A stretch of DNA of 64,000 bases from Neopestalotiopsis rosae (GCA_023078685.1 JALGAS010000002.1:3162001-3226000); one strand, 5' to 3'. Numbered from the stretch's first letter, positions 1 to 12,199 are shown. The notes: a model not told the origin generated them from the sequence alone. Numbers and translations are program-made.

Positions 1-140
1 TGGAGACATATGCATAGGTATATAGAGCGGCAAGCTTCATGTCTTAACTTTTGATTTGTGGATGACGCATGAGCTTAGTTCACCTGATATTCACAAATAA
101 GTGACATCGTCAGTATACTGCTTTCAACCATTTGCTTCTG

Positions 141-1247
141 TTATTTGTTTTCTAGAATATCTTTGAGGTTGATCTGGCCACTGCCTCGGGCCAGCGGTTG
201 TGCCTGGTCCGCCGATTCCTTCCAACCGATCATGTAGATCATCCTGAAAGTGGCCGGAATCGTGCCGTCCTCGTTGCCGTGCAGCTCACGATAAATGGCG
301 TCGGCAGCCAATAAGACATCTCGCCCTATGGGGCCCATCTCTCGCCCGAGAACAGCATTGCCTTCGCCCATTGCTTGCAGATCTTGCATCAGGGCAAAGA
401 TGTCGGGGAAATCAACTATAATGTCGTCGACATCCACGCCAACCATCTTGAAGCCAACCCGTTGCAGCAGACCACCAACATCGCGCACATCCGCCAGAGG
501 ACTGACATGGGGCCCAATTCCGCCGCGTCGCTCTTGCTCAGCGAGTTGCAACGAAGTACGCAACTCGAACAGAGTATCACCGCCAAGCATGGCACCCATA
601 AATGCGCAATCGGGCTTAAGAACGTTATTCATTTGAGCCAACAATCCCACCAGATCATTGATCCAGTGCAGGCTCATGGAGCTTAGCACTAAGTCGAACG
701 AGTTGGGCTCGAATGGCAGTGTTTCCTCGTCTGCCAGAATCTCCCTCGTCATGTTGATTTCCTTGTTGAAGTCCAGCTCGGCATCACGAAAGAGGAGCGA
801 TTCGGAGGACTCGGCGGCTGTGAGATGGCCCACTCGTGAGACCAAGGGCGTCGACTCGGGCATATTGGGGTCCTGTTCGAGGTCGGGGGCGACGAGCGCA
901 CGAGCGATGTTGCACGAGTTGGCGCCAACGTCGAGAACCTTTGGATAGTGGCGCTTGATATCCAGGAGCCGCTCGCAGAGACGCCTGGCCACCTCGTCCT
1001 TGAGGTAGTCGGCCGTGCGGCTCTGCTCGAGGTTAGAGGCCGCGCGCTCCTTTTGCAGCCATTTTGTGCGTCGATTGAAGACTGCTTGGATCGGAGCCCC
1101 AGCGGACGTGAAGGCGTAGGATCTCCGGGAGCCATGTGACGGCGACACGGCGCAGGAAAGCGGGACGACCGTAGAGGGTCGAGGGCTGACGGATGCCCTA
1201 CATGCTCGGACAAGAGACGCAGCCGGTCTCCGAAAAGTACAGTTCAT
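141..1247 (-). CDS. NDUFAF5: Mitochondrial NDUFAF5-like methyltransferase-fold complex I assembly factor
   Basis: Uninterrupted 368-residue frame starting at the ATG at 1247. The first 45 or so residues are rich in Arg, Ser and Ala with almost no acidic residues, as in a mitochondrial presequence. A class I SAM-binding fold follows: motif I is VLDVGANSCNIARAL near residues 104-118, and the post-motif LSSMSLHWINDLVG lies near 190-203. The later GPHVSPLADVRDVGGLLQRVGF segment is typical of the NDUFAF5 (C20orf7) family. Family members act in the mitochondrial matrix and modify an arginine of the NDUFS7 subunit early in complex I assembly. Length fits the family (about 345-370). No intron is needed. 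It is divergent from the AP-2 alpha gene across about 1.2 kb. The family call is firm; activity is inferred from the family. Confidence 0.9.
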   Translation of the reverse strand: MNCTFRRPAASLVRACRASVSPRPSTVVPLSCAVSPSHGSRRSYAFTSAGAPIQAVFNRRTKWLQKERAASNLEQSRTADYLKDEVARRLCERLLDIKRHYPKVLDVGANSCNIARALVAPDLEQDPNMPESTPLVSRVGHLTAAESSESLLFRDAELDFNKEINMTREILADEETLPFEPNSFDLVLSSMSLHWINDLVGLLAQMNNVLKPDCAFMGAMLGGDTLFELRTSLQLAEQERRGGIGPHVSPLADVRDVGGLLQRVGFKMVGVDVDDIIVDFPDIFALMQDLQAMGEGNAVLGREMGPIGRDVLLAADAIYRELHGNEDGTIPATFRMIYMIGWKESADQAQPLARGSGQINLKDILENK

Positions 1248-2455
1248 CCTCCCAGGTTAATTGATAGCTGCTTCACATTCTGGGGGAGAAGCTGGGAAAG
1301 GGTTCGAACAGAGCTCGAAGTTTTTTGAGCTCGTGGCGCGTCAAAGTCGTGACGTTCGCAAAGCTTGAGCAAATCGACATGCACAAGAGCTTAAAGCTTC
1401 GATCCCTGCAAGAAGACTTGGCAGATTTCGGTAGGTGGAGATGAACTAGAATGAAAGTGGAATAGAGCCACTGTAAACGTGCATATTGCCATGGACGGGC
1501 CACATGAAGCGGGCATGGCGGGCTGATGAATACATTCATCATGTCAAGCATGTCTGTCGGGGGCTGCTCTATGAGGAAGGATGACGGACCACGCACACGT
1601 GGTGTCCGGAAGCGCTGGAAGGAATGACATTATGCTTATAGGGTAGTGCAGTGCATTGCGCTGCCGCTACAAAGCCATCAAGCCCAATACATAGTATGTA
1701 GCATCGTGTATTGCTGATTACCTAGGTAGGTATTGTAGCTGATGGCTGGGTTCTAGGGAGTCTTACTGCACTCTGGGGTACCTGTTGCCGCCAAATGGCT
1801 AAGCACTACACAGTACACTTTACCTTATGTACATCCATGGCAGGAGGCCGGGGGAGGGACCTCGAGACAGGCAAGCGCGCTGCCGAGCCGTGAGACTTTG
1901 GGTGTCTCCCCACCTTGAATGATTTCTACAAGCCAAATTCACGGTTCTTTTCCCTCCAGGAAGCTTTCTGCAAGCAAGCACGCTGGTGATCTTGAATTGT
2001 GCTATCACATTTTTGCATTGTGTCCGTCCTCAATCCAGCGTCTCTTGGGTATTCGTGCGCAGCAAGACGTTGTATGGGCGAATAGATACTGATCTACGCC
2101 TCTTCTTTTAACGCTGCCCCTACCTTGCCCAACCATCCCCTCGCTCTCAAGCTCCTCCTGAGCCGGCAGCGATTGATTGCATTCTAAAGGAGCCCACCTA
2201 ATAAGGGTGTCCACCGACCTTCTACACCACTGCTCCGCAGTCCCGATCATGTCGGATTGACCCAATATCACGACGACAGCCGCAACTTGAGCGTGCTTCT
2301 TCTCCCGAATTTTCATATACTCCTGTTCTCCCGACCTCTTCGGCATCGAGCTAAATCGAATTTCCAACTTGTGCGCCTGTCGCCAACCGTGCCTGGAGCG
2401 TGGCGCGAGAACCAAAAAGCATTAAAATAGGGGCGGAAAGCATCTGTACAACACC
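1248..2455. promoter_or_regulatory. Shared divergent promoter region between NDUFAF5-like and AP-2 alpha genes
   Basis: About 1.2 kb separates the two divergent start codons, so it must hold both 5' leaders and promoters. No strong TATA box was seen. A perfect TACCTAGGTA palindrome followed by GGTA lies at 1719-1732. Short open frames here have no recognisable content. Confidence 0.5.
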
Positions 2456-5400
2456 ATGGCATCGTCAGCAGCAGCCGGCTTCCTCGGCCGGTCGAGCAAC
2501 AACAATGCGAACATGCGCGGATTGGTCCAATTCATCGCAGACCTACGAAATGCTCGAGCGCGCGAGCTGGAAGAGAAGCGAATCAACAAGGAGCTGGCAA
2601 ACATCAGGTGAGTTCCCCAGAGGACCGGGACGACACATTTCCCCCTTTTGCGCGAGCGCGCGCATGAGCAACAGCAGTGTACTGACTGAATATGCGTCTG
2701 CAGACAAAAGTTCAAAGGTATAACAAGCCTCGAATCCTACCGAATATTCTCAGAACAACTTTGGGGCACAGGTCTGACATGGGTATTACAGATGGCAATT
2801 TGAGCGGCTACCACAAAAAGAAATATGTCTGCAAGGTAAATTGGAAATAGTCTGGCCATCATACATTACGACTAGATGCTGATGACAAAGCGCAGCTACT
2901 GTACATATACATTCTTGGCTGGAACGTTGATTTCGGGCATCTCGAAGCCGTCAACCTTATCTCCGCCAACAAGTACTCCGAAAAGCAGATTGGCTATCTG
3001 GCCGTCACTTTGTTCCTCCACGAAAAACACGAACTCTTGCATTTGGTGGTCAACAGCATTCGCAAGGACCTTCTGGATCACAATGAGCTCTTCAACTGCT
3101 TGGCCCTCCACGCGATCGCGAACGTTGGTGGTAGGGAAATGGGAGAGGCACTGAGCGGAGATGTCCACAGACTGTTGATCTCACCGTGAGTGCATGCTTC
3201 AAGATGCTCCCGTGATTCTTATGACTGACTAAACCCTGCGCTTAGGACATCAAAAGCATTCGTCAAGAAGAAGGCCGCCCTAACTCTTCTACGTCTATAC
3301 CGGAAATATCCAGATATCGTTCAACCGCAATGGGCAGAACGTATAGTGTCCCTCATGGATGATCAGGACCTTGGTGTCGCCCTCTCTGTCACTTCTCTGG
3401 TGATGGCTGTGGCACAAGATGACCCGGACGCATACAAGGGCGCATACGTGAAAGCGGCCTCGAGACTCAAGCGCATCCTCATCGACGGCGACTACGCTGC
3501 AGACTACCTATACTACAAGGTGCCATGTCCGTGGATACAAGTCAAGCTGCTTCGGTTGCTCCAGTACTTTCCACCATCCGGTAGGTTATATATCTTCAGG
3601 CAATGGCAGGATTCATGATTTAACAATTTCACAGAGGATAGCCATGTTCGGGACATGATTCGCGATTCCTTGCAGAAGATCTTGAATATCGCAATGGAGT
3701 CGAACAAGAACGTGCAACAGAACAACGCTCAAAATGCGGTACTTTTCGAAGCCATTGATCTCATCATCCATCTCGATACAGAACATGCGCTCATGCGCCA
3801 GATCTCATCACGTCTCGGCCGCTTCATCACCTCTCGAGAGACAAACGTCCGTTATCTTGGTCTCGAGGCCATGACGCACTTGGCAGCACGCGCCGAAAAC
3901 CTTGATCCCATCAAACAGCACCAGGACGTGATCCTTGGATCCTTGAAGGACCGCGATATCAGTGTCCGAAGAAAGGGTCTCGATTTACTGTACAGTATGT
4001 GCGACTCGACCAATTCGGGACCAATCGTTTCCGAACTGCTCCACTATCTCCAAAACGCCGACTTTGCGATCCGGGAAGAGATGGCTCTTAAGATTGCTAT
4101 CCTGACCGAGAAGTATGCGACCGATATTCAATGGTATATCAATGTCTCCCTGCGACTCGTCGCTGTGGCCGGAGATCATTTGAGTGATGAGGTGTGGCAG
4201 CGAGTGATCCAGATTGTAACCAACAATGAGGAGCTGCAGGTTTATGCAGCTCAAAACACCCTGCAGCACGTCAAGCAGGACCACTGCCACGAGACCTTGG
4301 TCAAGATTGGAGCGTACGTCCTGGGAGAGTTTGGCCACTTGATTGCAGAAGAGCCTGGGTGTAGCCCGATAGAGCAATTCCTTGCACTTCAAAGCAAGCT
4401 GCCGGCTTGCTCTTCAAGCACTCGCGCCATGATTCTCTCGTCCTTTGTCAAGTTTGTCAACTTGTTCCCTGAGATCAAGCCCCAACTTTTGCATGTCTTT
4501 GAGATTTACAGCCACACCCTAGACTCGGAATTGCAGCAAAGAGCATGCGAGTATTTGACCATGGCCAGCCTCCCCACGGATGACTTGCTGCGGACCGTGT
4601 GCGACGAGATGCCGGCCTTCCCCGAGCGACAGTCTGCTCTCCTCTCCAGACTACACCAGAAGCATGCCAACACGAGCGACAAGCGGACATGGGTCGTTGG
4701 TGGTAAAGATGCCAACGCTGATACATCCGAGCTCAACATGGCAAAGAATGGTGGCCTCAAGAGAACCTTCAGCTCCAACGATGGTAACAGGAACGGAGCT
4801 GCCAATGGTACGAATGGAGCCAATGGCCATGCAAGCAATGATCTCATGGGGCTGGATCTGAGCGCCGGTCCGAACGAGCAGAAACTGCTCAAAGCACCGA
4901 ATCTGGCAAGCGCTGCACATCTTTCGCCTGGCTGGGAACAAGGTTACTATAAATTGCTACTAAAGGCAGATGGAATCCTCTTTGAAGATGGTCAAATTCA
5001 GATTGGTGTCAGGTCAGAGTATAGGGGCCAAGTTGCCTGTTTAATCCTCTACTTTACCAACAAGACGCCAGCGCCAGTCACATCCTTTACAACGACTCTC
5101 GACTTGGAAGAGAGCGAGAAGGAAAAGCTGACGTGGGATGTCAAGAACATGCCAGAGAGTCAGATTGGTTCAGGTCAACAGGCCCGAGAGGTCATCATGT
5201 TCGAATGCAAGCGGGTATTCGAGAAGCCGCCTACAATCAGAATCAGCTACCTGGCCGGTGCGCTACAAGCCCTCACGCTCAAACTCCCACTTACTGCTCA
5301 CAAATTCATGGATCCTGCTGAGCTGTCGGCTGAGGATTTCTTCAAGCGCTGGAAGCAGATTGGTGGTGCACCCCGCGAGGCTCAGCAAATCTTTGGTATT

Positions 5401-5817
5401 GTTGCTGGCAAGGAGTCAACTCGCGAGATTCACGAGACTTTCATCCGCAAGACAGTTCAAGGTTTCCGATGGGGTGTGTTGGACGGAGTAGATCCCAACA
5501 CGAAGAACTTTGTAGGCGCAAGTGTCATGCACACGAGTGAGGCCGGCAAATTTGGATGTTTGCTACGCCTTGAGCCGAACTACCAATCTCAGGTAAGATA
5601 TCACATGCAAATGTTGAGAGAGAAAGACAGACATATACTAACACTTCCGCAGATGATCCGACTCACAATCAGGGCAACAGATGAGACCGTTCCTCCAGTA
5701 TTGTTGAAGCTCGTACAAGACCGGTTAGCACTCGGAATCTCAAAGAAAAAGCCTTTGGTAGAAGCTCCAACAAGGAGGGATATTTCTGATGCCTTCAGCA
5801 ACGTTATGGTCTCGTAG
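2456..5817 (+). CDS. AP-2 adaptor complex subunit alpha (alpha-adaptin)
   Basis: Seven exons give about 985 residues: 2456-2607, 2704-2717, 2792-2835, 2896-3185, 3246-3580, 3635-5592 and 5653-5817. All junctions are GT-AG and keep phase. The N-terminus carries the alpha-adaptin signature MRGLVQFIADLRNARA, followed by ELANIR-QKFK and GYHKKKYVCK, which spans exons 2-3. The adaptin HEAT-like solenoid runs to about residue 600. A low-complexity Asn/Gly hinge follows near 680-710, then an Ig-like alpha-adaptin appendage and the C-terminal platform subdomain (about 740-985). As part of AP-2 it selects cargo and recruits clathrin at the plasma membrane. Exon 2 is only 14 nt, so a naive annotation may lose it. 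The last intron is 60 nt and open in frame. Length matches fungal orthologues. Confidence 0.95.
5593..5652 (+). other. In-phase, stop-free last intron of the AP-2 alpha gene
   Basis: Donor GTAAGA, branch-like ACTAAC near 5638 and CAG acceptor at 5650-5652 support a real intron. It is 60 nt (a multiple of three) with no in-frame stop, so retention would insert 20 residues into the appendage domain instead of truncating the protein. Confidence 0.75.
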
Positions 5818-6681
5818 ATGAGGTAGATAGGAGGGAAAGAGGAGCGTCATGCAGGGTGATGGAGAAGAATAATCAATAGGCAACGCAGGAAACATGGTCC
5901 ATGATTTGGGACATTCTATACGATTGCTTTTTTTTTTTTTTTTTTGGTGTGGACTGAAAAAATGCATCATCGGCGTGGCCGAGCACAACTGGTGGCGTTT
6001 CGCGGGATATCAAGGGCACCATAGCAAGACTTGAACACGTACGTAGCTCTTATGCACGTCTACATAGGTTGATGAGACTGTTAATACCGTCGACAGATTC
6101 AATCTATACATGTGAACCACCACCTGCGGAGAGAGACAGACGAGAGACCTGTCGTTGCCACAGCCCTCAAATACATTTGTGAGAAAAAGTTGGTCGCAGG
6201 GCTAGTCTCATCTGAACATTAACAATGCACATCTAATTCATTCTTTCATACAGCCCCTACAGCTGACCTTTTGATGGATGAACGGATGGTTAATGCAAAA
6301 GGCCATATTTCTTCAAAGAGAAGGACATGTGGATGAAACCAGATACTAACGGTCGTTTAGTGAGCAGCTATCAAATAACAAGGCTACTGTACTGAAGCTC
6401 ACTAATTGGCACCTCGCTGGAATTTCTTTATGTTTATTGAGCTGCTGCAAATGACAGAAGCAAGAAAAAGCTGTTGCCTTGCCAGCGCCAGCTCAACCAG
6501 CTCTGCTTCTTGTTTGCAGACGCCAAAAGTCGACGCTCTTTCATTTTGAGCTGCCCGTTGTTGCTGAGTTCATTCTTTAACTCCTTGACGGCGACTCTCC
6601 TTCGTACCTCTCCAAGTTTCATCACAAGGAACTCGGCAGAAATAACACGCATGTGCAATCGACGGACATAAAGTTGACAAG
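5818..6681. other. Intergenic region: AP-2 alpha 3' end and promoter of the next gene
   Basis: Holds the 3' region of the AP-2 alpha gene, with a run of about 17 T residues near 5929-5945, and then the upstream region of the membrane-protein gene starting at 6682. No coding signal was seen. Confidence 0.5.
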
Positions 6682-7975
6682 ATGCACAACGGCTACCATC
6701 CGACCGGCTTCCTCGACAAGCGCTCTCGTCGCGCTTGGAATGGCTTCCTTGGCATCATCGGAATCATCTTTGTGACCTTGCTTGGTGAGTACACCTACGA
6801 CAAGAGCTTGTCTTCTTTCTTATTGTCATTGTCCTTGTCGGCGAGCAAAGCTAATGATGAATCGTACTCCTCACGCAGTCATGGGTGGCGCAATGATCCA
6901 CGAGGTTATCGAGTTCCAGCAGAAGACTCCCGAGGACATTGCCGACCAGGGACAAGACAATACCGGAATGATCTACAAGAGAGATGCTGCTGCAGTTGAC
7001 GAGGCGCACCCCAACATTGTCACCACACTGGTCCCAACGCTCCTGACTATCGACTCAACCCCCGGCCATGAGACCAACACTATGGAGGCCATGATTGAGA
7101 CCATTGTCACCATTGTTACGCAGACTGTCTTCAATACCGAGTCCCACACTTCCACCACTCCGACCGCCAAGTCTGCCATCTTCCCAACCTCGGGTACTCA
7201 TTTGAGCGTCACTCACACCGCAAATGGACCTCCATCCGAAACCACCACTGCCGCCACTACAGATCCCATCCCGTCTGATGCCGTGGTTGAGACTGGTCTG
7301 GGCTGGTGCCGCGACGACCGGCGCCGCAACGACGTCTACACGCCCTGCAGCTACGTCTACACGGAGCCGCCTCCTTCTCCTCCCAACAACGACCAAGCCC
7401 GGACCAGCAACAACAGCGCCGCTGCCGGTCCAGCCATTCAGAGCAACCAGCCCGTCACCTCTTCCGCCGCCCGCCGCAATCGCCCCCTGAGCCTCTTGAC
7501 TCTGGCCCAGGACTTTCTCCGCTGGCACGCTGACAACTTCCGCGGCGCCCACGAGCACTGTGGCGGCCGGCGTACCGAGCACTCGAGCAGTTTCCACCGG
7601 GCGCTGCAAGACTCGATACACCGACGCCTCCATCGCCACCTGCAGAAGCAAAAGGCCGAGGCCGGGACCCAGCACTGCATCGTTGCCGCGCTCGACGTGT
7701 TGACGCGGACTGCGGTCGCCAACTGCAAGCTGTTGGCCGGTGACGACAAGTGCGGCTGTTCTTCGTCTTCTCCCTCCTCGTCCACCACCTCTGTCGGCCA
7801 TGGTCCCGGTGATGCCCGCCTGGTGAGCGAGATTGCTGCGCTCCAGGAGCAGATCGCCGAGCTGAAGCGCCAGCTGGCCCTGTACGAGATCAATTTCGTC
7901 GAGTGCCAGAACGCATCCTGCGACCAGTGCGTCGAGGCCTTTGGTCTTGTCCCCATATGTTTCCCTGTATTTTGA
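6682..7975 (+). CDS. Single-pass membrane protein with Thr-rich region and C-terminal coiled coil, function unknown
   Basis: Two exons, 6682-6784 and 6879-7975, encode about 399 residues; the join uses GTGAGT and GCAG and restores one frame. The basic N-terminus (DKRSRRAW) precedes one hydrophobic segment at about 19-41. That pattern suggests a type II membrane protein, with the rest in the lumen or outside the cell. A KR pair at 68-69 could be a Kex2-type site. A Thr/Ser-rich stretch follows (about 85-165), then Pro/Asn-rich sequence. Later come a Cys/His-containing segment, a Ser-rich stretch and a heptad-like helix near 345-380 (LVSEIAALQEQIAELKRQLALYE). The tail has several cysteines. No known family was recognised. 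The reading frame is long and the splice is clean, so the gene is probably real. Confidence 0.7.
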
Positions 7976-8738
7976 GCTTCATGTACGCCCCATCCACCGG
8001 GAAAAGGAGTAACCTTGAACAGGACTTTTCTCGCCCGAGAACCCTACAGTTTCAGGACCACGGTCAGAATGTATATGTGTTTGCATTCACAGGTCCGCCA
8101 AAGAGGCATTGATACAGGAGATTGGCGACAATGCTTTGATTTTGGAAGCGAATAAAAGCTCTTCCTGGGGCGTTGCAGGGGGTACATGGAAATAAATGAG
8201 TCCCAGACTTGACCACGCCTGTTTTCAGAAACATGCGCTGGGTTTTGTGTTTTTCAGGCCCTTGGAGTTCTACAAAAATGAATATAGAACTTCATTGATG
8301 GATGATTCATCATTCACTTGGCTATATTTGTGATTCTCACGTAATGACAAAGAGCCCTGTCCTAATAACGATCGATCAGACATCTCGGTGCTGAAACTAA
8401 TTCCCTTGGTAGTTGATCGTGCTGCATTGTGATTATCCCAGACTCAATAGGGGACAAGTCAACGTTGCTCCACTCGAGGCTTAACACGCGACTGTGAAGA
8501 TGGTTCTACAGTCGACCGAATATCAACACATTCATTCAACATTAAAAAGATAATGAATGCAACCAGGCGACTCCTAACCGGACCGAAAAAGAAGAAGAAA
8601 AAAGACAAAAGAAACCTATAGCTCCGTCATGCAAAGAACCAATATTAGATCGTTCAAACACCTATTTATATTGGAGGGTGACATATTTCCGTCTCTCTAA
8701 GCTTCCGAAGAATCCTTGTATCAAGTTTCCTCTCCCTC
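7976..8738. other. Convergent intergenic region
   Basis: Contains the 3' ends of two convergent genes (stops at 7975 and 8739). No coding or RNA signal was seen. Confidence 0.5.
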
Positions 8739-10241
8739 TCAGAGCCTATGAGGAGCCGTGAGGTAGTGAATCTCTCCCGGGTAGGGAATCGGTTCTACCT
8801 GGTGGGGAGTAGCGCCAGGCCATTGAGACTGGAAGGGGAATTTATCTTGAAAGAATCGGGTAACCAGAGGATCATAATCCTGGGATTGATCACCATGAGA
8901 GTGTGGTTGCTGCGGCCAGTCCCAGTGAGACACCACCCCGTCCCCGCTGACGGCCAGTTTCGCCGGCCGCGGTTCTTGTACTGCTGACTCCTGCTGCCGC
9001 TGCTCCTGCTGTGAGTACGTTACCAGCGGCGGCGGCGAGTCTTGGAGTGGCCAGGATGGGGCAACATAGGTATCTTCGCTCGTTCGATCGTTACGGGCAA
9101 TAGCCTTCTCCGGGTCCTCGTTCTTCTTCTCTGGGGGAGAAGAACGTGGTGTGCGTAGGGCCTGCATCGGGATCAGGACGGCGGCGATCATGTTGAGATA
9201 GAGGTCGGCCACGGTCCAAATGATGAATTGGTAAGACGAGACTGTTTGTAGAAGAAGAGTTCTGTGTTAGCTGCTTCCTTTAACCTATAGATGTTATTTT
9301 GTATGGGTGGACGTCTATATCACTTACAAGTCAAATCGTCCATATGGGGCCATTCAACCGACGTTTTCAGAGAAACCTGGCTGAGAATGACGCTATTTGC
9401 ATGGTGAGGAGAAGGTTAGTATAGAGGGATAGCCAGACAAAGGGGAGAAGCAGATCATCAAGACTTACCTCCCTATCCAAAACAGGAGACCGATGTGGAA
9501 AGGAACCCAGTGTGGATCCGTCCAGCGCTTGCGCAGGTGGAACAATGGTACGAGCGAGACAAGTCCGTAGATTACAGTCTTGAGGATTAGCGAGACCTGG
9601 TAGGAAATGAGCCGGGTCGACGGAACGCTGGCCTCTGAAGGAACGGGGAACAGGGCACTGTTCCCGTAGGCGACGACAGCGGTGAGATGGCTCAACATCC
9701 AGCCGCAAGACAATACGTAGCAGAACATGCCAAAGGGCGAACCGCTGCTTTTGTTATAGGCGTGGAAGATGGCGCGCAATATCAAGATCTGGACGACCCA
9801 GCTCATGACAGCCCACAAGCCCGACCATGCGATCAAGGTATGTAAGAATTCATATTGAGCTTTTGCACCGTCGGGGCTGACAGCATGCGTTCCGAGGCCC
9901 TTATCAATGAACTCTGGAGGGATTTCCAAAGTTACGTCAGACGTTGAATCATTCATACGTGTTTGGGAGGGAGAGGGGCCGAGCGACGGTTACTTACCGG
10001 CGAGGAGATTCGGGAATATAAACATGCAGCAAAGCCAGGCGAGGGATTGACAGAGCAGTTTCTCATAACAAGCGAGAAAACCACGGGCGCGGCCCTCTGC
10101 AAAGCATCGTATGCAGACGACCACAAAAGAGGTCGCGATGAGGGGCACGAGGGTAGCCAAGCAGGTAGTTCTTTGATATGCCTGCTCATGTCCTTCAGAG
10201 AACATGGGGTGTCCATTCAGGGTTGTAGGATGGTCATCCAT
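8739..10241 (-). CDS. Seven-transmembrane protein, possibly PTH11/rhodopsin-domain-like
   Basis: Four exons on the minus strand (10241-9998, 9913-9469, 9392-9328, 9241-8739) give about 418 residues, all with GT-AG junctions and phase preserved. I chose the ATG at 10241; the frame stays open upstream but has no other ATG. Seven hydrophobic segments are visible. Two are in exon 1, four in exon 2 (one continuing into exon 3), and the last is at the start of exon 4. A hydrophilic tail of about 140 residues rich in Pro, Gln, Glu and Ser follows. The order of a short N-terminus, helices, a GLGTH motif after helix 2 and a long C-terminal tail resembles fungal PTH11/rhodopsin-domain proteins, but similarity is weak. 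A ligand or signalling role is inference only. Confidence 0.7.
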
Positions 10242-11352
10242 GATTATGATTGCGTGGAAAACAAATTGAATATAGAAGTGTTTCAGTAAAACGGGAAGAG
10301 TGAAGAAAATAGAGAAGAGCCTTTGATAGAGCAAGAGAGAGAGAGAGAGAGCTCAAGAAGGCCACGACTGACTGATATATCCCAATCAAAGCCTGGAAGA
10401 GCACCTTGATAGCCATCCAATGATGTCTCTAAAGCTCGATTCGGCGACCACCGGTCCAATTCAAATGCAGGTACAATAGTTTTGCACAAAACCAGACCGT
10501 TGCCAGAGACTTAACGTTAAACATCTTGACAGAACCTAAAAACTGACCACCACGACAAAGGTACGGGCTGTAATTGGGCGCAGGACCGGAAACTCCGCTG
10601 TATCTTGCATCGTTTTCGGGGATCCATGTAGGGCTGGAACGAAAACCCTCTATCAAGGTACGCCGAAGGTTTCTAGACAGCGTTCAAACGGGTGTGGCTT
10701 TCTCGGACAATCTTCAAAAATTTCATGCCTGGACCTTGAAGGTGATCTTCCTAGATATAAGTACCAATTCATGAATCCAGTTGGACTCGAGAGATGCGAG
10801 AAAATATAAGTCTTGCAAAAATTGACGATTCAAGGGAAGTAATGAGTTTAAAGTATATTAAGCTAAGAGGCCAGAGCCGCCTAGCTATCAGAAAAAAAAA
10901 CGGTCAATCTGCAGCAAGTAATCATAATTGTTCCATAATCACCCTCCTTCCGACTTATCAGCCAATTGAGAGAGGGTAAGAAACGCCTACAAAAGTACCC
11001 CAAAACACTGACAGATAACCTATGTAAAAACCTATCATGAATGCCGAAAACGGACAGATTGTGAAAGCTTGTACCTATCCGGAGTATCTTCTTGAGCTTA
11101 GCAATGGCCTTGAATTTCGGAGTTGTCAAGCTCCTAGTTCTCAGACTCACGAATACTAATCCGAACAATTGTGAAGCAAAGATATATACGCATGTCACGC
11201 GGTTCCGTCTCAAGTTTGAAGAATCTGTGTGAATAATTGACTTGCTCTATAAAAGATGTCCTGCTCTGATTTTGTCTAGCTGCAGGAATGAACACTACTC
11301 CCTTTCATAGGAGGCTGTGCAAAGGGTAAACCCCTCTCTTCCCCGGACCCCT
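10242..11352. other. Intergenic region upstream of the 7TM gene and downstream of ARPC5
   Basis: About 1.1 kb. A GA dinucleotide run at about 10335-10351 lies just upstream of the 7TM start, presumably in its leader (CT-rich in the sense strand). No convincing coding segment. Confidence 0.45.
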
Positions 11353-12199
11353 TTACACCTTTCTCCAATCCGTCATGCATCGGACAACGCTACCCAAGCC
11401 CGCGACGTCAACAACCTTTTCATGCCAGCTAAGCAAAACGCTCATGGCGGCACCCGTGGACTCATTGGCAGCGCCGGGTCGGCCAGACATTTGGCTGAAG
11501 CCAGTCGCCTGAGGCGTCATGTTACCACCACCTGCCCTGGTAGGGGCCTTGGGAGATGCGCTCATGCCCTTATACCTGTAAAAAAAACACAGTCGTGGTC
11601 AGCTTGATTCTTCCCCCATTCTCCGGCTCGGGTTTTCCACCGCCGACACCCTCAAAATTGGAACCGGAATACGACGTACAAGTACTTGGTCAGCACGTCG
11701 AGGAGCTCGCTACCGCCTTCTGATGCGTAAATGCGCTGCAGCATTGGCGTCATTTCGCTCGCCTTGATGGACTGCAGAACCTCGAGAACCGTTTGGAGAT
11801 GTGCGTCCTAAGAATATGGCGGAGATAACCCCGCCAAACAGATTAGCCCAAATGCTCTCTCTCTCCTCCTTCTAGAAGCTTGTATGCGACCCAAATGACC
11901 ACAGGGACAAAACAACATCACCTCTTTCCTCGCAATGCCCTCACCTTTGCAGCCTCGTCACCACTGTACACGGGACTCTCGAGACAGCCCCTCAGGGCGC
12001 CCTCGGCGTCGCCGCCCCTGAGGAGCTGGCGCACGCCCTGGTTGAGCTGGCGGACCTCGGCCTCGCTGATCTCGGGCAGCGGCGGGTGCAGCGTCGACGT
12101 GTCAAAGTTCTGCGAAGAGTCCGGGTCGAGGGCGTCAATGTTGATGGTCCGCCACGCGTCCGTGAGCGACGACGACGTGTGCTGCTGGATGATGGACAT
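11353..12199 (-). CDS. ARPC5: Arp2/3 complex subunit 5 (p16-Arc)
   Basis: Three minus-strand exons (12199-11945, 11807-11680, 11575-11353) encode about 201 residues. The N-terminal DAWRTINIDALDPDSSQNFD, the LNQGVRQLLRGGD segment and DAHLQTVLEVLQSIKASEM are hallmarks of ARPC5. So is the C-terminal SVLLSWHEKVVDVAGLGSVVRCMTDWRKV region. Donor sites (GTGAGG, GTACGT) and acceptors (TTAG, ACAG) are clear. ARPC5 is the smallest subunit of the seven-protein actin nucleator and is used in cortical actin patches and endocytosis. A Gly/Ala/Pro-rich insertion in exon 3 (about residues 133-165) makes the protein longer than animal ARPC5, which is common in fungi. The ATG at 12199 fits the conserved N-terminus. 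Confidence 0.95.

Noticed and set aside
3228..3240. Telomere-template-like AAACCCTG that might mark a telomerase RNA
   Set aside because: Lies inside an AP-2 alpha intron, lacks a full 1.5-repeat template, and has no RNA structure around it.
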